Shown: positions 42,674-52,357, numbered from the stretch's first letter. The stretch is 64,000 nt of DNA from Nitrospirillum sp034653355 (GCF_034653355.1 NZ_JAYEER010000004.1:1364001-1428000), one strand, 5' to 3'. Notes: generated from the letters alone by a model not told the origin. A program made the numbers and translations.

Positions 42674-44387
42674 GCCCTTGGGACATCCTGGCGCTGGAGC
42701 CCACCGGCGACCAACTGGCCATCCGCCGCGCCTATGCCCGGCGCCTGAAGGTCACCAACCCGGAAGATGATCCGGACGGCTTCCAGGCGCTGCGCCAGGC
42801 CTATGAGCAGGCCCTGCTGCACGCCCGCCGGCAGGTGCCGGACGAAAGCCTGGCGCCGGTGGGGGGACGCCGGTGGAGGAGACGGCGGAGGCGCCGGCCC
42901 CCGCCGAGGTGACCGCTGAACCACCTCCGGCGGACGAGCCCCCCGCGGAACCCTCGGTGGATGAGGACGTCATCCGCCATGTGGCGCTGTGCAACCACCT
43001 GGGCAACCTCCTGTCCGCTCCGGCGCCCGCCGACCGGGCCGCGCTCAAGGACGCCCTGGCGGCCGTGCTGGCTTCCCCCGCCCTCACCCATATCGATGTG
43101 CAGAACGGGACGGAGGACTGGCTGGCCCGGCTGCTGCTGTCCACCGCACCCCGGTCCGACGCGCTGGTCCCCGTCGCCAGCGCCCATTTCCGCTGGGATG
43201 CGGCCAAGGCCGGCACGCAGACGCCGCTGCTGGCCGCCGTGCAGAAGCGGGGGCGCGACCTGGCCTTCCTGGCCAGGCTGCAGGGCCGGGACCACGCCTA
43301 TGCCACGGCCTACCGCTTGCTGCAGGCGCCACCCAACCGGTACAGCCCGCGCCTGCGCCTGACCCTGCCGGACCTAGCCAAGGACGTGCGTGGCCTGATC
43401 ACCCTGATCCGCAACGACTACCCCTCGCTGCGGGCCAATTTCGACCCAGAGGTGCTGGCGGCGTGGGAGGCCTATCTGGCGGCCGAGCCGGTCGGCGCCG
43501 GCCTGGCGTGGCTGCTGCTGGCCACGCCCCTGTTCCTGGCGGCATACGTGTCTCTGCAGGCCGGCCTGTCGCCGGAGGAGTTGGCGGCCTGGCCTGTGGG
43601 ATTCCTGCTGATACCGCCCCTGCTGGCCGCCGCCGGCCTGGCCTACCGGCTGGGCGTGCGCATGCCGGCGCAATGGCTGCGGCGGCGCTGGGCCCGGGAC
43701 GCCGGCCCGGCGGCCCGCCTGGGCTGGGCCCCGCTCAGCCTGGCGCTGATCCCCCTGTCATTGGTCCTGCCGCCGTCCGTCGGCATCCCCGTCGCAGCGG
43801 CGGCGGCCACCCTGGCCCTGTGGTGGGCCGGCCTGTTCCAGATGGTTTACGCCAACGACAACAGCCGCCAGGCGGTGCGCATCCTGCTGGCCAACAGCAT
43901 CCCGCTGGTGTTCTGGCTGTTCTGGATCGGTTCCTTGCTGCCCCCGGCGCTGGTGCCGGCCTTCGCCGTTGCCGTCGCGGGCGCGCTGCTGGCCACCAGC
44001 ATCGGCGCCGGCCTGCTGACCCGCTGGTGGTATGCCGAGGTCGGGCAGCCCCGGCGGCGCCGGGGCCTGATGGGCCTGGCGCTGGCCGGTGCCGTCACCA
44101 TGGGCCTGCTGTTCGCCGCCGACACGACACCCGGCCTGTTGCCTTGGGCCGTTGCCGCCGTGACCCTGGTGCAGATCCTGGAGCGGGTGCCCGCCCTGGC
44201 CCTGTCGGGCGAGGCCGCCAAACGGCGTTACTACGCCATCTGGGGCACGGGCGTGGTGTTGCGGGTCGCCCACTCCATGGCCGGCGCGGTGACCACCCAT
44301 GACGTCTTCCTGATCGGTGGCCTGGTGCTGATGGCCAGCGTGCTGGGCATGATCGCCTACCAGCTGAAACGCCCCCAGGCCGCCTGA
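42670..44387 (+). CDS. J-like polytopic membrane protein, HscC partner, frame broken
   Basis: GTG 42670 overlaps the hscC stop. Residues 1-60 (SPWDILALEPTGDQLAIRRAYARRLKVTNPEDDPDGFQALRQAYEQAL) match the J-like start of DjlB/DjlC-type partners of HscC, with NPED where a classic J-domain has HPD. The frame breaks at a G6 run (42861-42866) and continues as TPVEETAEAPAPAEV. One extra base gives 573 codons (572 aa). A helical region and about eight membrane segments follow (from LAWLLLATPLFLAAYV onward). It probably recruits the Hsp70 to the membrane. Confidence 0.82.
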
Positions 44388-44401
44388 TCCGCTCGGCTGT
44401 T

Positions 44402-45364
44402 TCAGTCCTTCAGCGAGGCGCCCAGCCGGTCCATCAGGAAGCCGGTGCCGTGCTCGCGGGAGCCGTTGTCCTCATAGCCGTCCAGGAAGGCCCCCTGCTC
44501 GGTGATCTTCAGGGTGGTGCGGCCCTCGCCCGCCGGCGTCAGTTCCATGGTCGCCAGCGAGACGGAGATCTTCCGCGCGTCCAGATGCATGACATAGCTG
44601 TAGACGATGCGCTCGTTGGGGATGATGTCCAGGTAGTGGGCGTCGAAGGTGGAGGTGACGCCCCCCTGCCAGCGGCCCTTGGCCCGTTCCGTGCCGCCCA
44701 CGCGGAAGTCCATGGTGCGCTCCAGCAATTCCCACTGGCCGGGATCGCCGCCGAACCACTTGGACTTGGCCTCCATATCCGACAGGGCGCGCCACACCCG
44801 GGCCGCCGGCGCGTCGTAGGTGCGCTGCAGGCTGAAGATGGCATGGACGGCGGAGCGCTGGGTGGGCTGCTCCCCCGTGCGGCCATCCATATGGGCGGTG
44901 TGCCTCGCCAGCTTGTCCAGGGTCTGGGACCAGCCCTCCGGCGCGCCGCCGATGGCGGCCAGCATCGCGGGATCGTAGACGGTGTAGGTCTGCACGATGT
45001 CCAACCGGGTGCCGCCCAGGGCGTCGGCGAAAGTCACCTCCGTCCAGGCGGTGAACAGCGCCTTGCCATTGCCGTCATCCACGCGCAGATCCAGCACCAG
45101 CCGGTCGGTGGGCGTGACCTCGGCGAAGCTGCCGCGCGTCCAGTGCCGCATGCCATCCGGGGCCTGCATGCACACCTCGAACGCACCCCCCACCCGCATC
45201 TCGACGGTGGCGTGGGGCACGATGAAATGCTCCGGCGCGAACCAATGTTTCACATGCTCCGCCGTGCTCCACGCCTTGAACACCGTCTCGCGCAGCGCCG
45301 GAATGGTGCGGGAGATGCACACCGGCTCGGGCCGCAGCACGTCGGCCGTCTCAACTTGGGTCAT
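44402..45364 (-). CDS. Double SRPBCC (AHSA1-type) protein
   Basis: A 320-aa protein with two START-like AHSA1 domains. The first (SRTIPALRETVFKAWSTAEHVKHWFAPE) has its own C-terminal ETVQTY-like strand. The second (LQRTYDAPAARVWRALSDMEAKSKWFGG) ends with ITEQGAFLDGYEDNGSREHGT. These small hydrophobic-pocket domains are common beside ArsR regulators. The ligand is unknown. ATG 45364 overlaps the ArsR stop in an ATGA. Confidence 0.9.
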   Translation of the reverse strand: MTQVETADVLRPEPVCISRTIPALRETVFKAWSTAEHVKHWFAPEHFIVPHATVEMRVGGAFEVCMQAPDGMRHWTRGSFAEVTPTDRLVLDLRVDDGNGKALFTAWTEVTFADALGGTRLDIVQTYTVYDPAMLAAIGGAPEGWSQTLDKLARHTAHMDGRTGEQPTQRSAVHAIFSLQRTYDAPAARVWRALSDMEAKSKWFGGDPGQWELLERTMDFRVGGTERAKGRWQGGVTSTFDAHYLDIIPNERIVYSYVMHLDARKISVSLATMELTPAGEGRTTLKITEQGAFLDGYEDNGSREHGTGFLMDRLGASLKD

Positions 45365-45708
45365 GATTCCTCTCCGTCTTCGTCTTTTAGCGTTTCGAGA
45401 TACTGGCCCAGCCGATCCAGGCGACTGACCCATTCCATGCGCCGCTGATTGATCCATTGCTCCGCCAGGCTCAGCTGGGCGGCATCTATCCGGCAGGTCC
45501 GCACCCGCCCCACCTTTTCCGAGCGCACCAGGCCGGAACTCTCCAGCACGGCCAGATGCTGCATGACCGCCGGCAGGGACATTTGCAGCGGCTGCGCCAG
45601 CTCACTGACCGACGCCGGCCCGCGCACCAGCCGCTCCACCAAGGCGCGGCGGGTGGGGTCGGCAAGCGCCTGGAAGGTGAGGTCGAGGGGGGACGGTTGG
45701 TTAAGCAT
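45361..45708 (-). CDS. ArsR-family regulator
   Basis: A 115-aa winged-helix repressor (FQALADPTRRALVERLVRGPASVSELAQPLQMSLPAVMQHLAVLESSGLV) without the Cys metal site, so it is of the non-metal type that pairs with SRPBCC proteins. It is co-transcribed and translationally coupled with the double SRPBCC gene. Confidence 0.93.
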   Translation of the reverse strand: MLNQPSPLDLTFQALADPTRRALVERLVRGPASVSELAQPLQMSLPAVMQHLAVLESSGLVRSEKVGRVRTCRIDAAQLSLAEQWINQRRMEWVSRLDRLGQYLETLKDEDGEES

Positions 45709-45740
45709 ATGCTTTAGTAACGCGACGCAGATACTTAAGC
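45703..45740. promoter_or_regulatory. Operator-like palindromes at the ArsR start
   Basis: AAGCATATGCTT (45703-45714) is a perfect 12-bp palindrome across the ArsR start codon. GCTTTAGTA (45711-45719) and TACTTAAGC (45732-45740) form a second dyad with one mismatch. These are likely autoregulatory sites. Confidence 0.55.
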
Positions 45741-45856
45741 AAGGGGTTTAGTGTCTAGGTGGCGAATTGAGGTGGGAAGCTTCCGAGATAGGAGCACTCA
45801 ACCATTGAAGGCGGCGCATCACGGCGAGACATATCTAAAGCTCACCGCCATTTCCC

Positions 45857-45903
45857 ATTTACGTCGCGACAAAAATGATCCATATTTATGTCGCGACGTA
45901 AAT
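45857..45903. promoter_or_regulatory. 14-bp inverted repeat upstream of orphan gene
   Basis: ATTTACGTCGCGAC (45857-45870) and its exact reverse complement GTCGCGACGTAAAT (45890-45903) are separated by 19 AT-rich bases. The core GTCGCGAC is itself palindromic and occurs twice, 27 bp apart. The second arm ends 12 nt before the ATG, next to GAGGTG, so a bound protein or a hairpin would block expression. Confidence 0.75.
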
Positions 45904-45914
45904 TGAGGTGTATC

Positions 45915-46625
45915 ATGAATGGCTGGAAACGGTATCAGATGGGCCTGCATGGCGTTGGCCCGAATTGGGTGAGATTCTTTGGCGATGGTCTGAGCGGAAC
46001 CGCATTCGAGGACTCGAATGCCGAAGGGCGCTTTGCTTGGTATGTAGCCGATAGTACTCGGCAGGGGATGAAGACGTTTAGGCATGGGCTCGCCCATAGC
46101 GTCGATGAGGCAAAGCTCGCAGCCGACGCCGCCGTCCTGGATAGGAAGCGTGGCCGGGCAGCCGCTGTGGAAGGCGAACAGACAAGCAGCACTGACCGGA
46201 ACCGGCGGCGAGTTGACCGGCTATTGGCCTCGGAAACCTTGGCCCGCGGCCTAGTTGATGATCTCACCAATTTTCACAAAGAACTCGTGACAGCTGGCGA
46301 TCTCAAAACGGCGGATCGAGTTGCAGCCTCGATACGGCGTGCAGCACTGGGCGCCCTGGCAGACTACATGCGGCGCACTGCGGCGTTTCGAGTTCGGTCA
46401 GGCGCCAACATGGCGTCGCCTGAAAGCATGAAAGCCGAGGAGGAGTTTGTTTTGGATATCGCGGACCAGCTCGATCAGATGGCAGACGATCCCCAAGCTA
46501 CCGAACAGCTTTTCGAAGCGCTCACGGACAAGCTCCGCCAGTTGGGCGTGTTTCCTGATGGTGATCTGAATTCGGCCGTAGTGAACGGATTCTTCCTGGA
46601 GAGCCTTACAAAATCATCCGAATAG
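45915..46625 (+). CDS. Orphan protein of unknown function
   Basis: A 236-aa soluble protein starting MNGWKRYQMGLHGVGPNWVR; ATG 45915 has GAGGTG upstream. A small N-terminal domain with aromatic residues (~1-60) is followed by a charged helical part (about 80-190, RRRVDRLLASETLARGLVDDL) and an acidic C-terminus (LDIADQLDQMADDPQATEQLF). I recognise no family. Its GC content is lower than its neighbours' and no partner gene is adjacent, suggesting recent acquisition. The inverted repeat just upstream is the main clue to its control. Confidence 0.7.
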   Translation: MNGWKRYQMGLHGVGPNWVRFFGDGLSGTAFEDSNAEGRFAWYVADSTRQGMKTFRHGLAHSVDEAKLAADAAVLDRKRGRAAAVEGEQTSSTDRNRRRVDRLLASETLARGLVDDLTNFHKELVTAGDLKTADRVAASIRRAALGALADYMRRTAAFRVRSGANMASPESMKAEEEFVLDIADQLDQMADDPQATEQLFEALTDKLRQLGVFPDGDLNSAVVNGFFLESLTKSSE

Positions 46626-46707
46626 GCCTGGGACCATTTGACCGGCACTCCGACTATCTGACAGTCGCTGGTCGATAAACATAAACCCCGGCGGTGGCCC
46701 GCGCATG

Positions 46708-46738
46708 AAAAAGGGCCGGCGGCATGCGCCCCCGGCCC
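46708..46738 (-). terminator. Rho-independent terminator after dcp
   Basis: Read on the minus strand, GGGCCGG and CCGGCCC (46738-46732 and 46719-46713) form a stem followed directly by TTTTT, about 30 nt after the peptidase stop. Confidence 0.85.
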
Positions 46739-46770
46739 CTATCGTGTCCAGCCAACCCCAGCGGGGGAGC

Positions 46771-48912
46771 TTACTTGCCTTCCGGCGCCAGGCCTCGGTT
46801 CTGCAGCATGGGCCCGATGTCCGGGTCCTTGCCGTAGAAGGCGCGGAACATGGGGCCATAGTCCTCGGTGTGGCCCTTGGACAGGATCATCTGGCGGAAG
46901 CGCTCACCGTTCTCGCGCGTCAGGCCGCCATGGTCCTTGAACCAGGCGTAGCTGTCGTCATCCAGCATCTCCGTCCACAGGTAGGCGTAGTAGCCGGCGG
47001 CGTAGCCGTTGCCCCAGATGTGCAGGAAATAGCTGGAGCGGTAGCGCGGCGGCACATCGTCCACATCCAGGCCGGTCTTGGCCAGGGCGTCCTTCTCGAA
47101 GGCGTCCACGTCCTGCTTGGGCGCGTCGGCCGGCAGGCTGTGCCATTCCAGGTCCAGCAGGGCGGCGGCGACAAGCTCGCCCAGGGCGTAGCCCTGGTTG
47201 AAGGTGGCGGCCTTCTTGATCTTCTCCACCAGTTCGGCCGGCATGGCCTCGCCCGTCTGGTAATTCTTGGCGTAGTGGGCCAGGACCTTGGGGTCCAGCG
47301 CCCAGTGCTCGTTGAACTGCGACGGGAACTCGACGAAGTCGCGCGCCACGTTGGTGCCCGACAGCGTCTCATAGGTCTGGTTGGCGAACAGGCCGTGCAG
47401 GGCATGGCCGAATTCGTGGAACATGGTGGTGACGTCGCTGAAGCTGATCAGCGCCGGCTGGCCCGGGGCGGGTTTGGTGAAGTTGCAGACGTTGTAGACC
47501 ACGGGCTTGGTGCCCAGCAGCTTGGACTGCTGGACGAAGTTGGACATCCAGGCCCCGCCCGACTTGTTGTCGCGCTTGAAGTAGTCGAAATACATCAGGC
47601 CCAATGCCGAGCCATCCTTGTCGATCACGTCGTAGACCAGCACGTCGGGCTGGTAGACGGGGATGTCGGTGCGGCGCTTGAAGGTCAGGCCGTACAGCTG
47701 GTTGGCGGCGTAGAACACGCCCTCCTCCAGCACGGTGTGGAGTTCGAAATAGGGCTTCAGCGCGCCCTCGTCCAGGTCGTACTTGGCCTTGCGCACCTGC
47801 TCGGCGTACTTGTCCCAGTCCCAGGGCTTCAGGGCGAAATCCTGGCCGTCCTTCTTGATCTGGTCCTGGATCTCCGCCGCCTCACGCTTCTGTTCCGCCG
47901 CCAGCGCCGGCACCATGCCCTTCATGAAGCCTTCCGCCGCCTCCGGCGTCACCGCCATCTGGTCGGCCAGGACGTAAGCCGCGTAGTTGGGGAAGCCCAG
48001 CAGCTTGGCCTTCCGCGCCCGCAGGTTGGCGATGTCGGAGATGGTGGCGCGGGTGTCGTTGGCGTCGCCCTTCTCGGCGCGGGTCCAGCCGCGCTCGAAC
48101 AGGGCCTGGCGCGTGGCCCGGTCGTCGAGGGAGGACAGCGCCGGCTGCTGCGTGGTGTTCTGCAGCGGCACCAGGTACTTGCCCTCCAGCTTGCGGCCCT
48201 TGGCGGCCTCGGCGGCGGCGGCGATGGCGCCATCGCCCATGCCGGCCAGCTTGGCCTTGTCATCCACCACCAGGCCGCCGGCCTTGGCCGCCGCCACCAG
48301 CTTCTGCTGGAAGGCGGTCTCCAGCGACGACAGCTTGGTGTTGAGCGCGCGCAGCTTGACCTTGTCGGCGTCGCTCAGCTTGGCGCCGGCACGGATGAAC
48401 TGCTGGTAATAGACCTTCAGCAGCTGGGCCTGCTCCGGGTTCAGGCCCAGGCGGTCACGCGCGTCGTACAGCGTCTTGACCCGCTGGAACAGCTTCGCGT
48501 TCAGGTAGATGGCGTCATTGTGCTGCGCCAGCAGGGGCGACACCGTGGTCTGCACCTTGTCCAGCGCGTCGTTGGTGTTGGCCTGCACCACGCCGAAGAA
48601 GACCTGGCTGACCCGGTCCAGCATGCGGCCGGATTTCTCCATCTCCACCAGGGTGTTGTCGAAGGTGGGGGCCGCCGGGTTGTCGGCGATCTTCTTGATC
48701 TCGGCCAGCTGGATCTTCATGCCCTGCTTGAAGGCGGGCAGGTAGTCGCTGTCCTTGATGAGGTCGAAGCGGGGCGCTTCGAGCGGCAGGGTGCTGGCGG
48801 TGGCGAAGGGATTGGCGCCGGGCGTGGCCGGCTTCGCCGCCAGCGCCGGGGCGGCGGCGAGCGTCGCGAGCGCCAGCGCGCCCACGGTTCCAAGCAGAAC
48901 GGTACGTGTCAT
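46771..48912 (-). CDS. dcp: Peptidyl-dipeptidase Dcp (M3 metallopeptidase), exported
   Basis: A 713-aa M3-family peptidase that removes C-terminal dipeptides. It has a signal peptide (LGALALATLAAAPALAA region), the typical long helical N-terminal half and the zinc motif HEFGHALHGLF (~467) with the downstream Glu in DFVEFPSQFNEHW. The conserved GYAAGYYAYLW is near the C-terminus. The signal suggests periplasmic location. ATG 48912. A terminator follows. Confidence 0.95.
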   Translation of the reverse strand: MTRTVLLGTVGALALATLAAAPALAAKPATPGANPFATASTLPLEAPRFDLIKDSDYLPAFKQGMKIQLAEIKKIADNPAAPTFDNTLVEMEKSGRMLDRVSQVFFGVVQANTNDALDKVQTTVSPLLAQHNDAIYLNAKLFQRVKTLYDARDRLGLNPEQAQLLKVYYQQFIRAGAKLSDADKVKLRALNTKLSSLETAFQQKLVAAAKAGGLVVDDKAKLAGMGDGAIAAAAEAAKGRKLEGKYLVPLQNTTQQPALSSLDDRATRQALFERGWTRAEKGDANDTRATISDIANLRARKAKLLGFPNYAAYVLADQMAVTPEAAEGFMKGMVPALAAEQKREAAEIQDQIKKDGQDFALKPWDWDKYAEQVRKAKYDLDEGALKPYFELHTVLEEGVFYAANQLYGLTFKRRTDIPVYQPDVLVYDVIDKDGSALGLMYFDYFKRDNKSGGAWMSNFVQQSKLLGTKPVVYNVCNFTKPAPGQPALISFSDVTTMFHEFGHALHGLFANQTYETLSGTNVARDFVEFPSQFNEHWALDPKVLAHYAKNYQTGEAMPAELVEKIKKAATFNQGYALGELVAAALLDLEWHSLPADAPKQDVDAFEKDALAKTGLDVDDVPPRYRSSYFLHIWGNGYAAGYYAYLWTEMLDDDSYAWFKDHGGLTRENGERFRQMILSKGHTEDYGPMFRAFYGKDPDIGPMLQNRGLAPEGK

Positions 48913-49113
48913 CGGGATCCCCTGACAGTCTCTTGTTTCGTTTCCCCGCCCATCGACGTCCGCCGATCGACGGGGTGGCCAGGCGGATCCCCCCGCAGGG
49001 TCCCGCCGAAGGGGGAGGTTGTATCACGTCTGGTGAAGGATCGTTGCCCCTTCCGTACCGGCACGGGGCCGGAACGTGCGGCATTTTCCGCGTCTGGACG
49101 GCCCCACGCCCCA

Positions 49114-49521
49114 TCACGGGTGCATGCGGGCGCCCTTGGTGACCTTGTCCACCAGCTTCTTGTCGGCACGGATGCCGATGCCCACCACCCGCGCGTCCTC
49201 CGGCCCGAAGTCGGCGAAGACGGCGCGGTTGGCGGCGTCGTGGCCGGTGCTGAACATCTCCTCGATATACAGCGAGGCGCGCAGGCCCCGCTCCAGGGTG
49301 CGGCGGTGGATGGCGGCCATCGTCCCCGCGTCCGCCGCCAGCACGATGACCGGCTGCACCGACAGCGGATTGTAGACGGTGCCGGAACGGTCACGGTAGG
49401 CTTCGCCGATGATCTCCGGACATTGGGCGACGATGCCGCTGGTCAGGAAGGCGGTGACGTTCAGCGCCTGCCAGGCGGCCAGGTCTTCGCGCAGGACGAG
49501 GGCGATTTTGGTGTCGAACAT
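49114..49521 (-). CDS. DUF2000-family protein
   Basis: A 135-aa small alpha/beta protein starting MFDTKIALVLREDLAAWQALNVTAFLTSGI, matching DUF2000, a family of unknown function related to peptidyl-tRNA hydrolase-like folds. ATG 49521 has AAGGATCC about 9 nt upstream. It is divergent from the AraC regulator at 49616, a common pairing for this family. Confidence 0.85.
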   Translation of the reverse strand: MFDTKIALVLREDLAAWQALNVTAFLTSGIVAQCPEIIGEAYRDRSGTVYNPLSVQPVIVLAADAGTMAAIHRRTLERGLRASLYIEEMFSTGHDAANRAVFADFGPEDARVVGIGIRADKKLVDKVTKGARMHP

Positions 49522-49615
49522 CAAGACAGGATCCTTGTGGCCGGAGAAGGCCCCGACTGTGGCGGGCGCCCCCGGCCCCGGTCTTGGACGTTCGTGCGGG
49601 CCGACCGGCGGCGGT

Positions 49616-50461
49616 GTGGCTGACGGCATCACCGCCGCGCCCGCCTTCCCGGGCATCGAGCGCATCGAAGCGCGCTTTCATGGGGACGCCTTCAGTCCCC
49701 ATCGCCATGACACCTATGGCCTGGGCGTCACCCTGCACGGCGTCCAGACCTTCCACTACCGGGGCCAGCGGCGCTACAGCCAGCCCGGCAACGTCATCAT
49801 CCTGCACCCGGATGAGGAGCATGACGGCGGCGCCGGCACCGACGAGACGCTGCGCTACCGCATGCTGTACCTGGAGCCGTCGTTGTTGCGCCGCTGCCTG
49901 GACGCCGACGGCCAGTCGGGTGACGCCCTGCCCTTCGTCGGACAACCGGTACTGGCGGATGCCGAGTTGCGCCAGATTCTGCTGCCGGCGCTCAGTTCCC
50001 TGGATGAGGGGCTGGAGGATTTGGCGGTGAACGACCTGCTGGTCCGTCTGGCCGGCGCCCTGGCGCGCCACGCCGGCGCCAAGGCCAGGCGCCTGGGCCT
50101 GCTGGCCCAGCGCCAGGCCCATCAGGCGCGCGATTATCTCGAGGCCAACGCCCTCAACGCCGTCCGTTCGGAGGATTTGGAGGCGGTGACCGGCCTGGAC
50201 CGCTATGCCCTGGCCCGCCACTTCCGCGCCCTGTTCGCCACCAGCCCGCACCGCTTCCTGGTGATGCGCCGGCTGCAGCACGCCCGCCGCATGATCACGG
50301 AGGGGGAGCCCTTGGCCGATGTGGCGGCCGCCACCGGCTTCGCCGACCAGAGCCACCTGAACCGCCATTTCAAGAAGGCCTACGGCATGACGCCGGGGCG
50401 CTGGGCCATCCTGGTCGGGCCAACGGAGCCAGGCCCGCGGATGCGGGCGCCCGGGAACTGA
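49616..50461 (+). CDS. AraC-family regulator with cupin ligand domain
   Basis: A 281-aa regulator. The N-terminal cupin domain has HRHDTYGLGVTLHGVQTFHYRG and GNVIILHPDEEHDG. The C-terminal domain has two HTH motifs (EDLEAVTGLDRYALARHFRALFATSPHRFL and ADVAAATGFADQSHLNRHFKKAYGMTP). The start is taken as GTG 49616 since an earlier ATG would lie within the divergent DUF2000 gene. It probably controls that neighbour. Confidence 0.9.
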   Translation: MADGITAAPAFPGIERIEARFHGDAFSPHRHDTYGLGVTLHGVQTFHYRGQRRYSQPGNVIILHPDEEHDGGAGTDETLRYRMLYLEPSLLRRCLDADGQSGDALPFVGQPVLADAELRQILLPALSSLDEGLEDLAVNDLLVRLAGALARHAGAKARRLGLLAQRQAHQARDYLEANALNAVRSEDLEAVTGLDRYALARHFRALFATSPHRFLVMRRLQHARRMITEGEPLADVAAATGFADQSHLNRHFKKAYGMTPGRWAILVGPTEPGPRMRAPGN

Positions 50462-50465
50462 GGGC

Positions 50466-51172
50466 TCAGCCAACGGACAGCAGCGGCGCGGCGGGGCCCC
50501 AAACCGGCGTATCCTTGTCCTTCAACCGCCGCCCCTGATCCAGCAGGCGCTGGACGGCCGGCGTCATGATCAGGTCGAACCGGGACCGCGGGTGTAGCGG
50601 GTGGCCGACAGGGTGGCGGACACAGCGCTGATCTTCGTGTCCATGAAGCCGGTTGCCCGCATCCAGGCGCGCACCGGGGCCTCGCCGAAGGTGGTCTTGG
50701 GGCCCTTGCCGTGGATGATCCACAGGGCGTCCCCGGCCGGCAGGCTGGCGTGCGCCGCCACCGCCCGCTCCAGATCGGCCGCGTTTTCCACCATCGCCAG
50801 CGCCAGGCGGGCCTCCGCCGGGGTGGCGGCAACCGCCCCCTCCAACGCCTCCACCAAGGCGGGGTCGTCCACCCTGCCGATGACCAGGACGGGCGCCGCC
50901 GGGCCCACGCCCAGCTTCTGCGCCAGACTGGGCGGCGGGGTGGTCAGTTTCTTGGCCCAGCGGGCGGCGGCGACACCCAGGGTCAGGATCAGCCGGCCAT
51001 CCGGCGTGGCCAGAACCAGATCATCGCCCTCGACCGCCACGGCGGTAATCGCAGCCAGCGGCAAGGTGCGCCGCACTTCACCGCGCAGGATCAGTTCCCG
51101 GCTTTCCAGCAGGGCCTTCACCTCACCGGCGCCACCGTTCCAGGTGGCGTGACAGACAGCCTCAAGTCCCAT
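50466..51172 (-). CDS. Conserved hypothetical, DUF3052-like C-terminus, frame broken
   Basis: A protein of about 235 aa once the frame is repaired. Residues 1-80 form a beta-rich module (EVKALLESRELILRGEVRRTL, TPDGRLILTLG). Residues 90-200 hold VLVIGRVDDPALVEAL and ALWIIHGKGPKTTFGEAPVRAWM, resembling DUF3052. The frame breaks after SATRYTR near 50588 and resumes SRFDLIMTPAVQRLLDQGRRL, ending LLSVG at 50466. One added base gives 236 codons. Function unknown. Confidence 0.72.
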
Positions 51173-51205
51173 GACAAGCCCCCGTTTGGTCGGCGGCGGA
51201 ACGGC

Positions 51206-51831
51206 TCAGCGCTGGGCCGTCGCCAGTTTGATCGCCAGCCCGACGAAGACCAGGCCGGCGACGCGGTTCAGGATGGTTTGCGCGTTGCTGGACCGGGCCA
51301 GCCAGCGGTTCAAGCCGCCCGCCAGAACGGCGATGGTGGAGAAGCACACCAGCGCCACGGCGGCGAACACGGCCCCCAGCAGGAAGATTTGCGCGGTGAC
51401 GCCGCCCCGCTCGGGCGACGCGAACTGCGGCAGGAAGGCAAGGAAGAAGATGGCCACCTTGGGGTTGGTCACGTTCATGACGATGCCCCGGCCATAAAGG
51501 GCAAGGGGGCGTTGCGCCCCGCCTTGGCGCCGCCCAGCGCCTCCGGCGACGCGCGGAAGGACTTGTAGGCCAGGTACAGCAGGTAGGCGGCACCGGCGGC
51601 CTTCAGCAGGGTGAAGGCCAACTGCGACTGCTGGAAGATGACGGCCACGCCCAGCGCCACGGCGGTCGTGTGCACCACCAGGCCGGTGCACAGGCCCAGC
51701 GTCACCATCACCCCGGCCCGCCAGCCCCGCGCCGCCGACAGGGTCAGCACGAACAGATTATCCGGCCCCGGCACGAAGGCCAGGATGGCGGCGGCCGTGA
51801 TGAAGGTGAGCAGGATTTCCAAGGGCAGCAT
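51206..51831 (-). CDS. LysE/RhtB-family amino acid exporter, frame broken
   Basis: Six-helix LysE-type exporter. The N-terminal half has ILAFVPGPDNLFVLTLSAARGWRAG, the LysE signature. The second half (RGIVMNVTNPKVAIFFLAFLPQF) is in another frame. The switch is close to a C4 run at 51517-51520. With one extra base the product is 208 aa, standard for the family. ATG 51831 is chosen over the longer frame to 51873. The substrate is unknown. Confidence 0.87.
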
Positions 51832-51963
51832 GGGCGCGATCTCAAGGTCTTGGCGGAAAAAGTGTTCAATCACCGATCCTTCCAGACTTTTACCGTCCCG
51901 GCCACTGTCCTTATCGCGTCCGGCCGGTATACTGCCCGGACCTTACCCGCATCGAGAGCCGCC

Positions 51964-52347
51964 TTGCCCGCTCCTCCCCACCTGACGGTCTGGTACAACA
52001 CCAAATGCCCCGTCTGTAACGCGGGCATCGACTGGCAGACCAACCGCCTGGTACGGGCCGCCCGCGCCGGTGTCATCGCCTTCCGCGACATCAATCTTGA
52101 GCCGGAGGCGCTGGCCCGCTTCGGCGCGGATGTGGAGGCCGTGCGCCGCCGCCTGCACGGGACCGACGCCGACGGCCGCCTGCTGGTGGGTGCGGACTGC
52201 GCCATCGCCATCTGGCGCCACACGCCGGGCGACGCCTGGCTGGCCACCCTGCTGGGCAACCGCGTGATCCGCCCCCTCACCCGCCTCGCCTACGACCGCT
52301 TCGCCGATGTGCTGTACGCCTGGAACCGGCGCAAGGGGCACTGGTGA
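51964..52347 (+). CDS. DUF393 (DCC-family) thiol-disulfide oxidoreductase-like protein
   Basis: A 127-aa thioredoxin-fold protein with an N-terminal CxxC (VWYNTKCPVCNAGIDW), then DINLEPEALARFG and an R-rich helical end, matching DUF393. The start is probably TTG 51964; no ATG precedes the CxxC in frame within reasonable distance. Convergent with the doc gene. Confidence 0.82.
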   Translation: MPAPPHLTVWYNTKCPVCNAGIDWQTNRLVRAARAGVIAFRDINLEPEALARFGADVEAVRRRLHGTDADGRLLVGADCAIAIWRHTPGDAWLATLLGNRVIRPLTRLAYDRFADVLYAWNRRKGHW

Positions 52348-52357
52348 CCGGTTCGGG

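Noticed and set aside
46705..49623. 972-codon open frame on the plus strand
   Set aside because: Antisense to dcp and the DUF2000 gene. His/Gln/Val-rich translation is typical of the shadow frame of a GC-rich gene.
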